Source of the DNA: Pedobacter agri PB92
Lineage (GTDB): Bacteria; Bacteroidota; Bacteroidia; Sphingobacteriales; Sphingobacteriaceae
Length of the DNA stretch: 64,000 bases
Assembly: GCF_000258495.1 (NCBI RefSeq)
Contig: NZ_AJLG01000002.1
Coordinates: 1 to 64,000, forward strand
Direction of reading: 5' to 3'
Below, one piece after another: positions 35,973 through 45,237 of this stretch. Position 1 is the first letter of the stretch. Each line of letters begins with the position of its first letter. Below the pieces are notes generated by a model. The model had not been told where the DNA came from. It did no database searches and saw only the letters and a program-made list of their open reading frames with translations. The translations under genes and the position numbers were made by a program.

Positions 35973-37289
35973 CGCTGCACGGTCTTTTAGGCAAAAAGCA
36001 GACCTAACAATACAACTAAAAAAGGGTGGATATCATGCCTATCATCTTGCCTTACATCTGACCTAATTTGACTTCTTTTCCCATTAGTTTCGTAGGATAT
36101 TTAGCCATTTTAATACTCAATAATACACTGCAAAAAACATGTAAAATAGCTAAAGATATTCGAGTGATCACCATGAAATATTCACTCAAAAATTTATTGA
36201 AACTTCACACAAATCAGGGAAAAATTGAGCAGACTTAAAAGCTCAAATCTTAATTTTTCAGCACCTGCATCTGCATATTTTTTCTAGAATTTCTCTATGA
36301 GATGCAACAATACCTACCCAAAACTTACAATTTATAAGCATAATGAAAGCTTAAAGCTTCATAAATACAAATACGATAATATTCATGAATATATCACGTA
36401 TCATACTGACCATAAAGCAGTTAAGAAAATATAAATATTTTTAACGTAAAAATTAGAAATCTGCCTTTCATGATCGAATATGCGAAGGAAATGCCATTAT
36501 GAGTAGCGAAATCGAATGAATTTGGGCATAAAAACGATACAAAAACGTACGTTTAAGATTTATTTACTCGCATAAATGCGAAGAATTTTTGGTGATTTTG
36601 GTGATCTCGAACGTAGATTGTTGCGGCAAAACTCAGCTAATTTACGCAAAACTCGGAGCCCAAAATCCAGAAAACTTCCTTACAAACAGCAATCATTTAT
36701 TGAAGAACTGTCATTATTAACTTAAAAATAATCTCTAAAAAAAACTGACATTAAGTCACCAAAATATCGTTTTCGATTTAAACCTCCCAAACTAAATATG
36801 TAGTCAAATTCTATATTTTTCCGCAATTACAAGGTTCTGCATGCGGACATTTATTATGAAGATTTAATCTAAAAACCCACAAAATTTTCGTCTTAAAACT
36901 CGCAGATTACTTTGGGAAATTTACCGGAAAAACATAATAATACTTTTCAAAATTTAGCGTAAAGAACAACAAAGTTGCTGCTAAATACAAATTTTAAAGG
37001 AACACCTGCGCATACAAAAACACAATTCGGCTCTAGAAAATTTCATAGGAAATCGAATATTAAGTGTAAATTAAGCGCATAAAATAAGATGAAATCAAAT
37101 CACCTTATCTATCGATTTATTGAGTAAAATAAGTGATAAAAACCATATCAAAATTTAAATAATATCAATTTATATAAAATTCACATTACGAAAAATATCA
37201 GCACTTTATGTATTTTACATAAATTAAAAAACAACTTACTAAGTAGATAAAAAATTTAATAAAACTAAATATTTTAGCATTCAATACTG
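35973..37289. other. 1.3-kb gene-free, AT-rich region
   Basis: 1317 bases with no open frame above about 60 codons on either strand and no tRNA-like fold noticed. It is visibly A-rich on the plus strand. It contains palindromes (AAACGTACGTTT at 36543-36554, TCGCATAAATGCGA at 36568-36581, ATATTCATGAATAT at 36379-36392). A hairpin is at 36820-36847 (TCCGCA / TGCGGA). A direct repeat GCAAAACTC occurs at 36626 and 36646, 20 bases apart. None of the dispersed repeat arms of this genome occur here. It could be a long untranslated leader, a non-coding RNA locus or a decayed gene. Confidence 0.6.
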
Positions 37290-40094
37290 ATGAGTCCAGA
37301 AAAATCAAATAAATTATTAATTATCAAATACTTATGCTCAATAACATTAAGTTTTATTTCACTATCGGTTTTTGGTCAGATTTTCAGCAATGCACAGAAC
37401 CCACTTAGTGTAAAATGGAACTATATTCACTCAGGTGGCTTCAAAATCATTTACCCGCAGGAATTGGAAAAAGAGGCACAACGCATGGCCAATACTTTAC
37501 CATTTATCTATCCAAAAATCGGAATAGGTTTAAGACAACAAAACACCTCTATTCCACTCCTACTTCAGAACCGCGGAACCATTGCAAATGGCTTCGTTCA
37601 GCTTGGTCCGAGGAAGTCGGAATTCTATACTACACCACCCCAATATTTTGATAGCCAAGACTGGTTAAATAACCTTGCTATTCATGAACTTCGACATATT
37701 GCACAGTTTGACAAATTGACAGGAGGAAGAAAACATCCATTTCCCGAGTTGGTTTACTTCGCATATTTTGGTGCAGGTTTACCAACCTGGTTTTTCGAGG
37801 GAGATGCAGTCGTGAATGAAACCGCTTTGACCGAGTCAGGTCGTGGCCGCCAGCCAAATTGGATCATGCCTTTTCGAGCGTCTCTTTTGGAAGAGAAAAA
37901 ATTCTCATACAGCAAGGCTTATTTCGGTTCAAATAAAGACGTCACTCCAGGCTACTATCAAACCGGATATTTAATGGTTGCCGACATGAAAGAAAAATAT
38001 GGGCAGTTCATTTCCGACAGTTTGCTTGGCGACATCAGAAGAAGACCTTTGAGGCTTTATCCATTCTCACAAAGCCTGAAAAAAATCACGGGAAAAAACA
38101 CGAAAAAATATTTCCTTTCTACACAAGAAAAACTAGCACAAAAGTGGAAAGATCAAAGTGAAAAAATCCAAGTAGAAAACTATGAACGTTTGAATCAAAA
38201 AACATCATTAGCAACCAATTATTTTCTTCCTGTTCGTTTAAACAAAAATCAAATTTTAGCACTCAAAGAAAGTAAGCAGAACGCTCGATTTTTCACCATC
38301 ATCAATGAAGACAAAACGGAGCAAAAATTATTTGGAATTGGCTATCAGGAAAACCCTTGGTTTAGTTATAAAAATGGCACCATTGTTTGGGATGAAATCC
38401 GCTATGACCCAAGATACAAACAGCAAAGTTATAGTGTGATTTGTTCTTATAATTTGAAGACCATAAAATTTAAAAAATTAAGTAGCAGAAGCCGGCTCTT
38501 CTCTCCTGCCCTTTCAGAAGATGGCAAAAAAATTATTGCAGTAAAAGTTGAACTTAGCAACCAATTTAATTTGGTAGAAATCGACGCTTCATCGGGCAAA
38601 ATCTTAAAAATCTATTCTAACCCTGAGAATGAGATTTTGCAGACACCAGGCTTTGATAGAAGTGGAAATAAGATTGCATACATCAGCGTTAGCGAAAAAG
38701 GAAAAAGTTTATGGTTAATGAACGGTGAGAGAAAAACCCTGCTTATTTCAAACAGCAGGCAACAGCTCAGCCGACCAGTTTTCATCCAGGATAAAATTGT
38801 TTTCAATGCACACTTTAACGGCATTGATAATATCCACAGCATTGACACCCTTTCCAAAAAAATCAGTGCATTAACTCATTCGAAATATGGCGCCTTCAAT
38901 CCAGCAGAAACTGAAGATGACAAAATCATTTTCAACGATTATAAAATCAACGGTTATGAAATTGCTGAGAAAACATTTACCGAAAAACCAGTAGGCGAAA
39001 ATACCTTCGTTGATTTTTCTTCAGCAGCAGAAAAGCAAGAGAATGTAGGCAATGTATTTGAAAATATTCCTGATAGCACCTACCAATCAAAACGCTTTCG
39101 CCAGGGCTTAAATTTGTTCAGTTTTCACAGCATCATTCCAGTGATCGATAACGAATATGTTTTTGGATTGGAGCTACAGTCTAACAATTTACTAAATACC
39201 ATGGATTTTTATACCGGTACGAAATATCACCGGGATTTAAAGCGTTTTGAATATACAGCAGAAGTGAGTTATAAAGCACTTTACCCTATATTTAGTGTGC
39301 TGTATCGCAACCGACCGAAACGAACATTCTACCGAGCTAAAAACGCGATTCAGCAGGGCGATTGGAGAGAGAATTATTTCAAGCTCAATGCGTCGGTTCC
39401 CTTGTCGTTTAATGCCAGGAATCAAAATTATTCTTTTACACTTAACGCCGCTACCAGTTTTACCCAAAGGTACATGCCCGAGAATATGCCTATCAATTTT
39501 ATCCGCGAGCTGAAATTCCCATTAGAATATAATTTTACTTTTAATCATAGTGTAAGGACAACCGAAAGAGACATTGCGCCAAAATGGGCTCAGGTTTTTA
39601 GAGCAACTTATAACCATCAACCTTTTGATAAAAACCTGGGCGGCGAAATTATGGCTCTGGAAAGTTTCTTTTATTTTCCAGGCTTTGCGAAAAACCATTC
39701 CTTTTTGGCAAGTTTCAATTATCAGAAAGCAAGTGGCGTAAATCAATATGCTACAGAAATTGCGACGGTTTATGGCTACAATAACATCCTCGCGAAAAGC
39801 AAACTTCAAAACAGCATGCTATTTAACTATCGTTTCCCTTTTGCCTTTCCAGATTGGGAATTGAGTTCATTGGCTTATGTGCGTAATTTCAGGGCGGGCT
39901 TATTTTGCCACTATGAAAACATTGGCGTAGGTACCAATTTTGGCGAACCTAAAACTTATGGTGTAGAATTGAATAGTAGTTTAAACATTTTGAGGTATCA
40001 GCCTGTTGTTGATGTAGGAGCGAGATTGGTTTTTGTTAATAAGATTTACAATCAAAATCCGATATTAGAGTTTTCATTTAATTATAGCTTTTAA
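37290..40094 (+). CDS. Secreted gluzincin-like metallopeptidase fused to beta-propeller and outer-membrane barrel-like domain
   Basis: 934 residues. Signal peptide at residues 11-30 (KYLCSITLSFISLSVFGQ). A peptidase-like domain (about 40-290) carries HELRH (132-136) and WFFEGDAVVNET (Glu170 or Glu177 as third zinc ligand), a peptidase MA-type arrangement. About 300-600 is a TolB/WD40-like propeller (repeats such as FSPALSEDGKKIIAVK; TPGFDRSGNKIAYISVSEKG). The C-terminus (about 620-934) has alternating strands and ends LEFSFNYSF with a terminal Phe, as in outer-membrane barrels. Related proteins occur widely in Bacteroidota, without a known role. The LapA-like gene follows after 3 bases. Confidence 0.85.
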   Translation: MSPEKSNKLLIIKYLCSITLSFISLSVFGQIFSNAQNPLSVKWNYIHSGGFKIIYPQELEKEAQRMANTLPFIYPKIGIGLRQQNTSIPLLLQNRGTIANGFVQLGPRKSEFYTTPPQYFDSQDWLNNLAIHELRHIAQFDKLTGGRKHPFPELVYFAYFGAGLPTWFFEGDAVVNETALTESGRGRQPNWIMPFRASLLEEKKFSYSKAYFGSNKDVTPGYYQTGYLMVADMKEKYGQFISDSLLGDIRRRPLRLYPFSQSLKKITGKNTKKYFLSTQEKLAQKWKDQSEKIQVENYERLNQKTSLATNYFLPVRLNKNQILALKESKQNARFFTIINEDKTEQKLFGIGYQENPWFSYKNGTIVWDEIRYDPRYKQQSYSVICSYNLKTIKFKKLSSRSRLFSPALSEDGKKIIAVKVELSNQFNLVEIDASSGKILKIYSNPENEILQTPGFDRSGNKIAYISVSEKGKSLWLMNGERKTLLISNSRQQLSRPVFIQDKIVFNAHFNGIDNIHSIDTLSKKISALTHSKYGAFNPAETEDDKIIFNDYKINGYEIAEKTFTEKPVGENTFVDFSSAAEKQENVGNVFENIPDSTYQSKRFRQGLNLFSFHSIIPVIDNEYVFGLELQSNNLLNTMDFYTGTKYHRDLKRFEYTAEVSYKALYPIFSVLYRNRPKRTFYRAKNAIQQGDWRENYFKLNASVPLSFNARNQNYSFTLNAATSFTQRYMPENMPINFIRELKFPLEYNFTFNHSVRTTERDIAPKWAQVFRATYNHQPFDKNLGGEIMALESFFYFPGFAKNHSFLASFNYQKASGVNQYATEIATVYGYNNILAKSKLQNSMLFNYRFPFAFPDWELSSLAYVRNFRAGLFCHYENIGVGTNFGEPKTYGVELNSSLNILRYQPVVDVGARLVFVNKIYNQNPILEFSFNYSF

Positions 40095-40097
40095 CCC

Positions 40098-40376
40098 ATG
40101 AGCGGAAAAACCATCTTCATCATCATCCTAACTGCATTGTTAACCATTTTTTTGATGGTGAACACCGAGCCTGTCGATTTCGATTTCCTCGTATCAACCG
40201 TAGCGGTATCTAAACTTCTGGTTATTGGCATTTGCATTATCATCGGTTTTGTTATCGGTTTCATTGTTGGCCGACCAAGAAAAACAGTAACTAGCTACGA
40301 TGCCGAAATTGAAAGAAACCAACCGGTTTCGACAAAAAAAGAACTGAGTGATGAGGATAGGGATTATATCAGCTAA
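40098..40376 (+). CDS. LapA-like (DUF1049) small membrane protein
   Basis: 92 residues with two transmembrane helices (IFIIILTALLTIFLMVNTEP; LLVIGICIIIGFVIGFIVG) and a polar cytoplasmic tail (GRPRKTVTSYDAEI, then DEDRDYIS). The pattern NTEPVDFDFL between the helices is the DUF1049/LapA signature. In Proteobacteria LapA helps coordinate LPS assembly; here the role is inferred. Co-directional with the large protease gene, 3 bases apart, so probably one transcript. Confidence 0.82.
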   Translation: MSGKTIFIIILTALLTIFLMVNTEPVDFDFLVSTVAVSKLLVIGICIIIGFVIGFIVGRPRKTVTSYDAEIERNQPVSTKKELSDEDRDYIS

Positions 40377-40557
40377 AATTTATTGCTGTTTTTGGAAAGC
40401 GAAACCACAGCTTCGATGATTGTCAGTCGGGCTTTCCGCTAAATCTTTTTTTTGTGATTGTTACACTGAGCCTGTCGAAGTGCAACAAAAAAAGGATATC
40501 GCTGCAATCCCGTTTAGGAGGCTAGAATATTGCTACTATTAAAAGCATGAATAGCAT
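40377..40557. repeat. Spacer with a dispersed repeat
   Basis: 181 bases between convergent genes. At 40458-40481 it contains TTACACTGAGCCTGTCGAAG followed by TGCAAC, a palindromic repeat type common in Bacteroidota genomes (ACTGAGC...GTCGAAGT). No terminator with a T-tract is obvious. Confidence 0.55.
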
Positions 40558-40854
40558 TTAGCTTAATGCAGTCATAATCTCCCCATAAAGCAGACCACTT
40601 CCACCACCATAATGCTGAATAATTTTAACTCCTGGTTTTAGCGCATTTATATTCGATCTGAGCGCTTTTTCGCATTCTACATCAATACCATTACCCAGAA
40701 GCACTAAATCAACGTTCTGCGCTTCTAAAATCGATACGGCTTCTTCATCGGTACACACGCAAATACCTTTCCATTCCGGGCGGGCATTCAATAAGCGGTT
40801 CATCACAATCGTGATTTCAGCATCTCTGCCAATGTAAAGTATGGTGGTTTGCAT
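40558..40854 (-). CDS. Small receiver-like protein lacking the phosphorylation Asp
   Basis: 98 residues. The fold resembles a response-regulator receiver (TILYIGRDAEITIVMNRLL, then EAVSILEAQNVDLVLLGNG, then KPGVKIIQHYGGGSGLLYGE). The position that normally holds the phospho-accepting Asp (DLVLLDxxMP) reads DLVLLGNGID, so Gly replaces it. No output domain. It may be a pseudo-receiver acting by protein contact, or only an alpha/beta protein of other origin. Lies 77 bases beyond the pirin gene on the same strand. Function unknown. Confidence 0.7.
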   Translation of the reverse strand: MQTTILYIGRDAEITIVMNRLLNARPEWKGICVCTDEEAVSILEAQNVDLVLLGNGIDVECEKALRSNINALKPGVKIIQHYGGGSGLLYGEIMTALS

Positions 40855-40931
40855 ATTTTTCGGGTTAAATATTAAAAGTTGCGAGCTTAAGCTGTGTGAC
40901 TTATAACCCGCAACCTTTAAAGTAACTAAAT

Positions 40932-41651
40932 TTAAAATTCCATTGGAACATCCATCAACAACACTTCTGCGTTTGCAGCATTTGCCTTAAAGCTGATGCT
41001 ATTGGTATCCCAAATACCTAAACCATCTCTTTTGCTTAAAGTTTGTCCGTTTATGGTAACTTCTCCGCTGATGACAAAAGCATAAACACCGTTGCCTCCT
41101 TTTTTAATTTTGTATTCTGTTTCAAAACCTTCATCAAATTTACCAAGTGAAAACCATGCATCCTGATGAATCCATACACCAGCATCATCCTGGTCTGGCG
41201 ATAAAATTTGCTGGAAATTATTACGACGAGCATCAAGATCTAAAGCCAACTGGTCGTACCGTGGCGTTACATTTTTCTTGTTTGGAAATAACCAAATTTG
41301 CAATAAACTTAATTTTTCATCAGGCAAGGCATTAAACTCACTATGGCTAACGCCTGTTCCTGCGCTCATCACCTGAATTTCTCCACTTTTAATTACAGCC
41401 GAATTACCCATGCTATCTTTGTGCGCAATGGCTCCAGCCAATGGAATCGTAATGATTTCCATATTATCGTGCGGATGTGTTCCAAAACCCATTCCACCAT
41501 CAATCAAGTCATCATTTAAAACCCGCAAAACTCCAAAGTGCATTCTTTCAGGATTGTAATAATTAGCAAAGCTGAAGGAGTGGTGAGCATTTAACCATCC
41601 ATGATTTGCATGGCCCCTGGTGTTTTCTTTGTGCAAAATAAACTGTGACAT
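40932..41651 (-). CDS. Pirin family protein (bicupin)
   Basis: 239 residues from the preferred start at 41651 (MSQFILHKENTRGHANHGWL). A longer frame adds 30 poorly conserved residues. Metal ligands are His59 and His61 (GTHPHDNMEI), His103 (GTGVSHSEFN) and Glu105, the pirin set. N-terminal cupin with HHSFSFANYYNP, and a second degenerate cupin after residue 140 (WIHQDAWFSLGKFDEGF). Pirins of the YhaK type can oxidise quercetin in vitro or act as redox-sensing regulators; the physiological role here is unknown. Cytoplasmic. Confidence 0.92.
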   Translation of the reverse strand: MSQFILHKENTRGHANHGWLNAHHSFSFANYYNPERMHFGVLRVLNDDLIDGGMGFGTHPHDNMEIITIPLAGAIAHKDSMGNSAVIKSGEIQVMSAGTGVSHSEFNALPDEKLSLLQIWLFPNKKNVTPRYDQLALDLDARRNNFQQILSPDQDDAGVWIHQDAWFSLGKFDEGFETEYKIKKGGNGVYAFVISGEVTINGQTLSKRDGLGIWDTNSISFKANAANAEVLLMDVPMEF

Positions 41652-41753
41652 AAATTTCCTTTCTTGTTTATGATACAAATTTACTTCAGGTTTTAAACCT
41701 GCGCATTGATGTAGGGTAAGAAAGTTTTCAGTCTGAAGCAAAAAGCGGAGTAC

Positions 41754-42434
41754 TTAACGACTGAGCTTCGATAAAACTGCATTCCCGTTGAGTTCTCTTA
41801 ATGCATCTAAGGCCACCCAATTTGCTTTTTTGTTCTGCTGGGCGAGAATATTTTCTGCAGTTTTGACTGCATGTGGATGAAGTACAGCATTTCTTTTCCC
41901 AATTTGCCTTAAGGCCCAGTTAATTGCCTTTTTAACAAAATTTCTATGATCATAAGCTTCCCGCTCAATGATTGGTAAAAATTGGTGAAAGGTTTCATCA
42001 GGCTCTTTTTTAAGATGGACTGCAGCACAAGCCATCAGTACAAAAGCGGTTCTTTTTACAAATTCTGCTTCAGCGTTTGCAAACTCTACAATCTTCGATT
42101 TAAAATAAGGCGTTTTAACAAAAAGATTGGCACAAGCCTGGTCACAGATGTCCCAGGAGTTAAAATCTTTTGTCCACAAATCTATTTGCGACTCTGTGAC
42201 AAGTTTATAATCGCCAATGAAGCATGCTAAAAGTCGGGCTTCATGGAAACCAGTTTCCCAAAGTTTCAGGGATAAGTCTTGATTCTTGCCGATAGTTTTA
42301 GCCAGATTTCGAATATTTGGCACCCGAATGCCGAAAGCTTTTGTAATATCAATCCCGAAATGCGCCATCTTCTCCAAATATTCAGGTTCACTAATGGCTC
42401 TTAGTTCGGAAAGGATGAAGTCGATGTCGTTCAT
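41754..42434 (-). CDS. DNA alkylation repair protein, AlkD-like HEAT-repeat family
   Basis: 226 residues made of HEAT-like helical pairs. Recognisable parts are FGIRVPNIRNLAKTIGKNQD, LWETGFHEARLLACFIGD, FNSWDICDQACANLF and HRNFVKKAINWALRQIGKRN, the order of the DNA alkylation repair family (glycosylases for alkylated bases in AlkC/AlkD). The W-D pair (SWDICD) corresponds to the catalytic-region Asp of AlkD. Cytoplasmic. Single gene 103 bases upstream of the pirin gene on the same strand. Confidence 0.87.
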   Translation of the reverse strand: MNDIDFILSELRAISEPEYLEKMAHFGIDITKAFGIRVPNIRNLAKTIGKNQDLSLKLWETGFHEARLLACFIGDYKLVTESQIDLWTKDFNSWDICDQACANLFVKTPYFKSKIVEFANAEAEFVKRTAFVLMACAAVHLKKEPDETFHQFLPIIEREAYDHRNFVKKAINWALRQIGKRNAVLHPHAVKTAENILAQQNKKANWVALDALRELNGNAVLSKLSR

Positions 42435-42604
42435 TTTCGAATGTAAGTTTTCAGCAGCAAAATAAGTTAAATAAACCCGATTGTAGTGGAAAGCTTTTTA
42501 TTAATGACTTAAAATATGCTGGCATATTGAGGAAAGAATATCTGTAACCGATGAAACAGATGCTTCGTTTCTCCGCATGACAGGAATTAATAAAAAGCTT
42601 GAAA

Positions 42605-42638
42605 CAAAAAGCGGGGCTATCGTAACCGACGCCCCGCT
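42605..42638 (-). terminator. Intrinsic terminator after the O-succinylhomoserine sulfhydrylase gene
   Basis: On the minus strand AGCGGGGC / GCCCCGCT make an 8-bp GC stem followed by a T-run (the A-run at 42605-42610). It lies 47 bases beyond the stop codon at 42685. A short relative of the dispersed repeat (AGATGCTTCGTTTCTCCGC) is just beyond at 42558-42577. Confidence 0.75.
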
Positions 42639-42684
42639 GAAATTGATTTTCTAAAAATTGTAATTCGTAAAGTTAAAAACTTAA

Positions 42685-43851
42685 TTACGAAAGCGCCTGG
42701 TCGATATCAGCTAATATATCATTAATATGCTCTAAACCGATAGACAAACGAATAGAACCCTGCTCAATGCCAACGATATTGCGTTCGGCTTCGGATAATT
42801 TGCTGTGCGTACTTGTTGCCGGATGTGTAGCTATTGAACGTGTATCGGCAAGGTTTGCCGAGATAGAGAACATTTTTAGCCCATCCATAAACTTGCGGGC
42901 TCCCTCAACGCCACCTTCAATAACGATGGTAACAATGCCGCCACCTTGTTTCATTTGCTTTTTGGCAATTTCATATTGTGGGTGAGAGGGCAAGAATGGA
43001 TATTTTACAAGTTTAATTTTTGGGTGTTTTTCTAAATATTCGGCAACCTTTAAAGCATTTTCGCAATGGCGGTCCATGCGAACGGCTAAAGTTTCTAAAC
43101 TTTTAGATAAAATCCAGGCGTTAAACGGTGATAAAGATGGTCCACTGTGGCGGGCAAAGTTCATGACTTCTGTAATCAAATCTTTTGAACCCAAAATTAC
43201 CCCACCCAAAACACGACCTTGCCCATCGATGTATTTTGTTGCAGAGTGAATGGAAATATGAGCACCCAAAGCAATCGGCTGCTGTAGATATGGTGTAGCG
43301 AAACAGTTATCAACTACCAAAAGCTGATGATGTTTTTGGGCTAAATCACCCAGAAATGCTAAGTCAATAATGTCAATACCAGGATTTGATGGCGTCTCCA
43401 CAAAAATCATTTTGGTATTTGGCTTAATCAAACCTTCCCAATCTTCAGGTTTATCCAAATCAGCATAATCGAAAGTTACGCCCCATTTAGAAAAAACATT
43501 TGTTAATAATTGGTGTGTAGAACCAAAAACCGAACGACTTGAAATGATATGGTCGCCGTTTTTTAAAAATGCACCAAAAGTTGTGAAAATAGCAGCCATT
43601 CCAGTCGCAGTAGCAAAACCATCTTCTGCACCTTCCAGTAAACACATTTTTTCAATAAACTCAGAGGTGTTTGGATTTGCGTATCGGCTGTATACATTCC
43701 CTTCTTTCTCATTGGCAAAAAGTGCCCGCATCTCTTCCGCATCATCAAATTTGTAGCTTGATGTTAAATAAATAGGTGCTGAGTGTTCTTTATGCAGACT
43801 ACGTTCTACCTGGGTGCGTATCGCTATGGTTTCAAAATTTTCGGATTTCAT
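42685..43851 (-). CDS. metZ: O-succinylhomoserine sulfhydrylase (PLP enzyme of methionine synthesis)
   Basis: 388 residues. Cys/Met metabolism PLP enzyme. Visible: SRYANPNTSEFIEKM, TATGMAAI (cofactor phosphate loop), VETPSNPGIDIIDL, VVDNCFATPYLQQP (Asp181 binds the pyridine N), and the PLP lysine K206 in HSATKYIDGQGRVLGG. The GQGRVLGG form of this motif is typical of O-succinylhomoserine sulfhydrylases rather than cystathionine beta-lyase. It makes homocysteine from O-succinylhomoserine and sulfide. Follows the OsmC gene by 80 bases on the same strand. No SAM riboswitch was found in front of it. Confidence 0.9.
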   Translation of the reverse strand: MKSENFETIAIRTQVERSLHKEHSAPIYLTSSYKFDDAEEMRALFANEKEGNVYSRYANPNTSEFIEKMCLLEGAEDGFATATGMAAIFTTFGAFLKNGDHIISSRSVFGSTHQLLTNVFSKWGVTFDYADLDKPEDWEGLIKPNTKMIFVETPSNPGIDIIDLAFLGDLAQKHHQLLVVDNCFATPYLQQPIALGAHISIHSATKYIDGQGRVLGGVILGSKDLITEVMNFARHSGPSLSPFNAWILSKSLETLAVRMDRHCENALKVAEYLEKHPKIKLVKYPFLPSHPQYEIAKKQMKQGGGIVTIVIEGGVEGARKFMDGLKMFSISANLADTRSIATHPATSTHSKLSEAERNIVGIEQGSIRLSIGLEHINDILADIDQALS

Positions 43852-43931
43852 TTTTTAGTATCAAGATTTTAGTATGAAATATCAAGATTTGGTGCCGAGT
43901 GCTAAGAACTAGTCTTGCTACTCGATACTTG

Positions 43932-44354
43932 CTAATTACTACTATTTATTTTATATGTAAAGTTAATTTTTGCTGAGCGGCCTAAAATATTCGATACCGA
44001 GCAGTATTTATCAAAGGTCATGGCTAAAGCACGTTCTACTTTTGATGGATTCAAATCGCCAGATAAATCAAAGTGAATATCAATTACGTCGAAAATTGGA
44101 GGCATTTCTTCGTCTTTTCTGGTCGCATTAATCGAAATTTTAATATCGTCAAGCGGTTCTTTTTGTTTCGTTAACACGTTTACCATATCAATTCCACTGC
44201 AACCACCAAGGCCAACCAAAAGCATTTCCATGGGTCTGAAACCCTTACCTTCGCCACCGATAGCAGCTTTTGCATCTAACTCAACCGTAAAACCGCTCTC
44301 GTTTTCTGCCTCGAAATTAAATTTTCCGCCTTTGCGGATGAGATTTATATTCAT
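43932..44354 (-). CDS. OsmC/Ohr family peroxidase-like protein
   Basis: 140 residues. Small cytoplasmic OsmC-fold protein. The two redox cysteines are present: GLGGCSGIDMVNVLTKQKE and DKYCSVSNIL. The family reduces organic hydroperoxides; this branch is closest to YhfA-like OsmC proteins, whose substrate is uncertain. It lies between metZ and ispE on the minus strand, with 80-base gaps holding degenerate AGTATCAAG/GTATCGAGTA repeats. Confidence 0.88.
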   Translation of the reverse strand: MNINLIRKGGKFNFEAENESGFTVELDAKAAIGGEGKGFRPMEMLLVGLGGCSGIDMVNVLTKQKEPLDDIKISINATRKDEEMPPIFDVIDIHFDLSGDLNPSKVERALAMTFDKYCSVSNILGRSAKINFTYKINSSN

Positions 44355-44433
44355 GTTGTTAGTATCGAGTATTTAGTATCAAACATTAAGACATATTTAC
44401 GTTAGTCTTTCAGCTTTAACCTTTCAGCTCTTT

Positions 44434-45237
44434 TTAAATATTATAATAAACTAAATTGTCTTTTTCCAGTTTGGGCAGTTTAACAGGTTCGTTAAAAATT
44501 GCAAAAACCGATGAACCGCTACCACTCATTAAAGCGAATGTTGCGCCTGCATCGTATAAACTGGTTTTTATTTGATGAATTTGGGGATACTTTGCGAAAA
44601 CCGATTGCTCGAAATCGTTGATAACCTTATTTTTCCATGTTGTTGGCGACAAATGTATGATTTCTTTTAAGGATTGCAAAGGCTTTTGAGGTTTTACCAA
44701 TGCGTAAGCATCAGCCGTGCTCACATGTACAGGCGGTTTTACTAAAACTTTAAACCAGCCTGACAAATCAACCTCACATTTTTCGAATTCATCACCTTTA
44801 TTAAAAGCATAAACAGGTTTGTTTTCAATGAAGAAAGCACAGTCTGCTCCAAGCTTACGGGCATAATTTTCCATTTGTGTGGTTGATAAACCTAAATTGA
44901 ATTTATCGTTCAGAAGTTTAATCAGAAAAGCGCAATCTGCCGAGCCTCCACCTAAACCTGCCCCTACCGGAATATTTTTTAACAGATTAATTTGTTGTGC
45001 TGGGATATCGTAATCTTGTTTTACTAGGTTGTAAGCTTTTATACATAAATTATCGTTTGCATCTCCCGGAATATCAATACCGTGGATTTTGCAGGATGTT
45101 TCATCAGTATCAATAATTTCAACCGAATCTTTAATATTAATTGGATAGAAAACAGTTTCAAGGTTATGATACCCATCGCTGCGTTTCTCTGTAATATTTA
45201 AGCCCAGGTTTATTTTTGCGTTTGGAAAGGATAACAT
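44434..45237 (-). CDS. ispE: 4-diphosphocytidyl-2-C-methyl-D-erythritol kinase
   Basis: 267 residues, cytoplasmic. GHMP kinase that phosphorylates CDP-ME in the MEP isoprenoid pathway. N-terminus NAKINLGLNITEKRSDGYHN (substrate Lys and His) and the ATP loop PVGAGLGGGSADCAFLIKLL are exact family motifs, with the third motif LMSGSGSSVFAIF near the C-terminus. Somewhat shorter than the E. coli protein, as usual for Bacteroidota. Most upstream gene of the ispE-osmC-metZ series. Confidence 0.95.
   Translation of the reverse strand: MLSFPNAKINLGLNITEKRSDGYHNLETVFYPINIKDSVEIIDTDETSCKIHGIDIPGDANDNLCIKAYNLVKQDYDIPAQQINLLKNIPVGAGLGGGSADCAFLIKLLNDKFNLGLSTTQMENYARKLGADCAFFIENKPVYAFNKGDEFEKCEVDLSGWFKVLVKPPVHVSTADAYALVKPQKPLQSLKEIIHLSPTTWKNKVINDFEQSVFAKYPQIHQIKTSLYDAGATFALMSGSGSSVFAIFNEPVKLPKLEKDNLVYYNI

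Noticed and set aside
35973-37289. Replication origin in the gene-free region
   Set aside because: No DnaA boxes (TTATCCACA-like) and no dnaA, dnaN or parAB nearby.
40894-40925. Terminator hairpin between the pirin gene and the receiver-like gene
   Set aside because: The GTTGCG/CGCAAC pairing is short with a long loop and no convincing T-run.
43852-43931. Possible SAM riboswitch before metZ
   Set aside because: The short gap only holds degenerate AGTATCAAG repeats; no conserved aptamer features.
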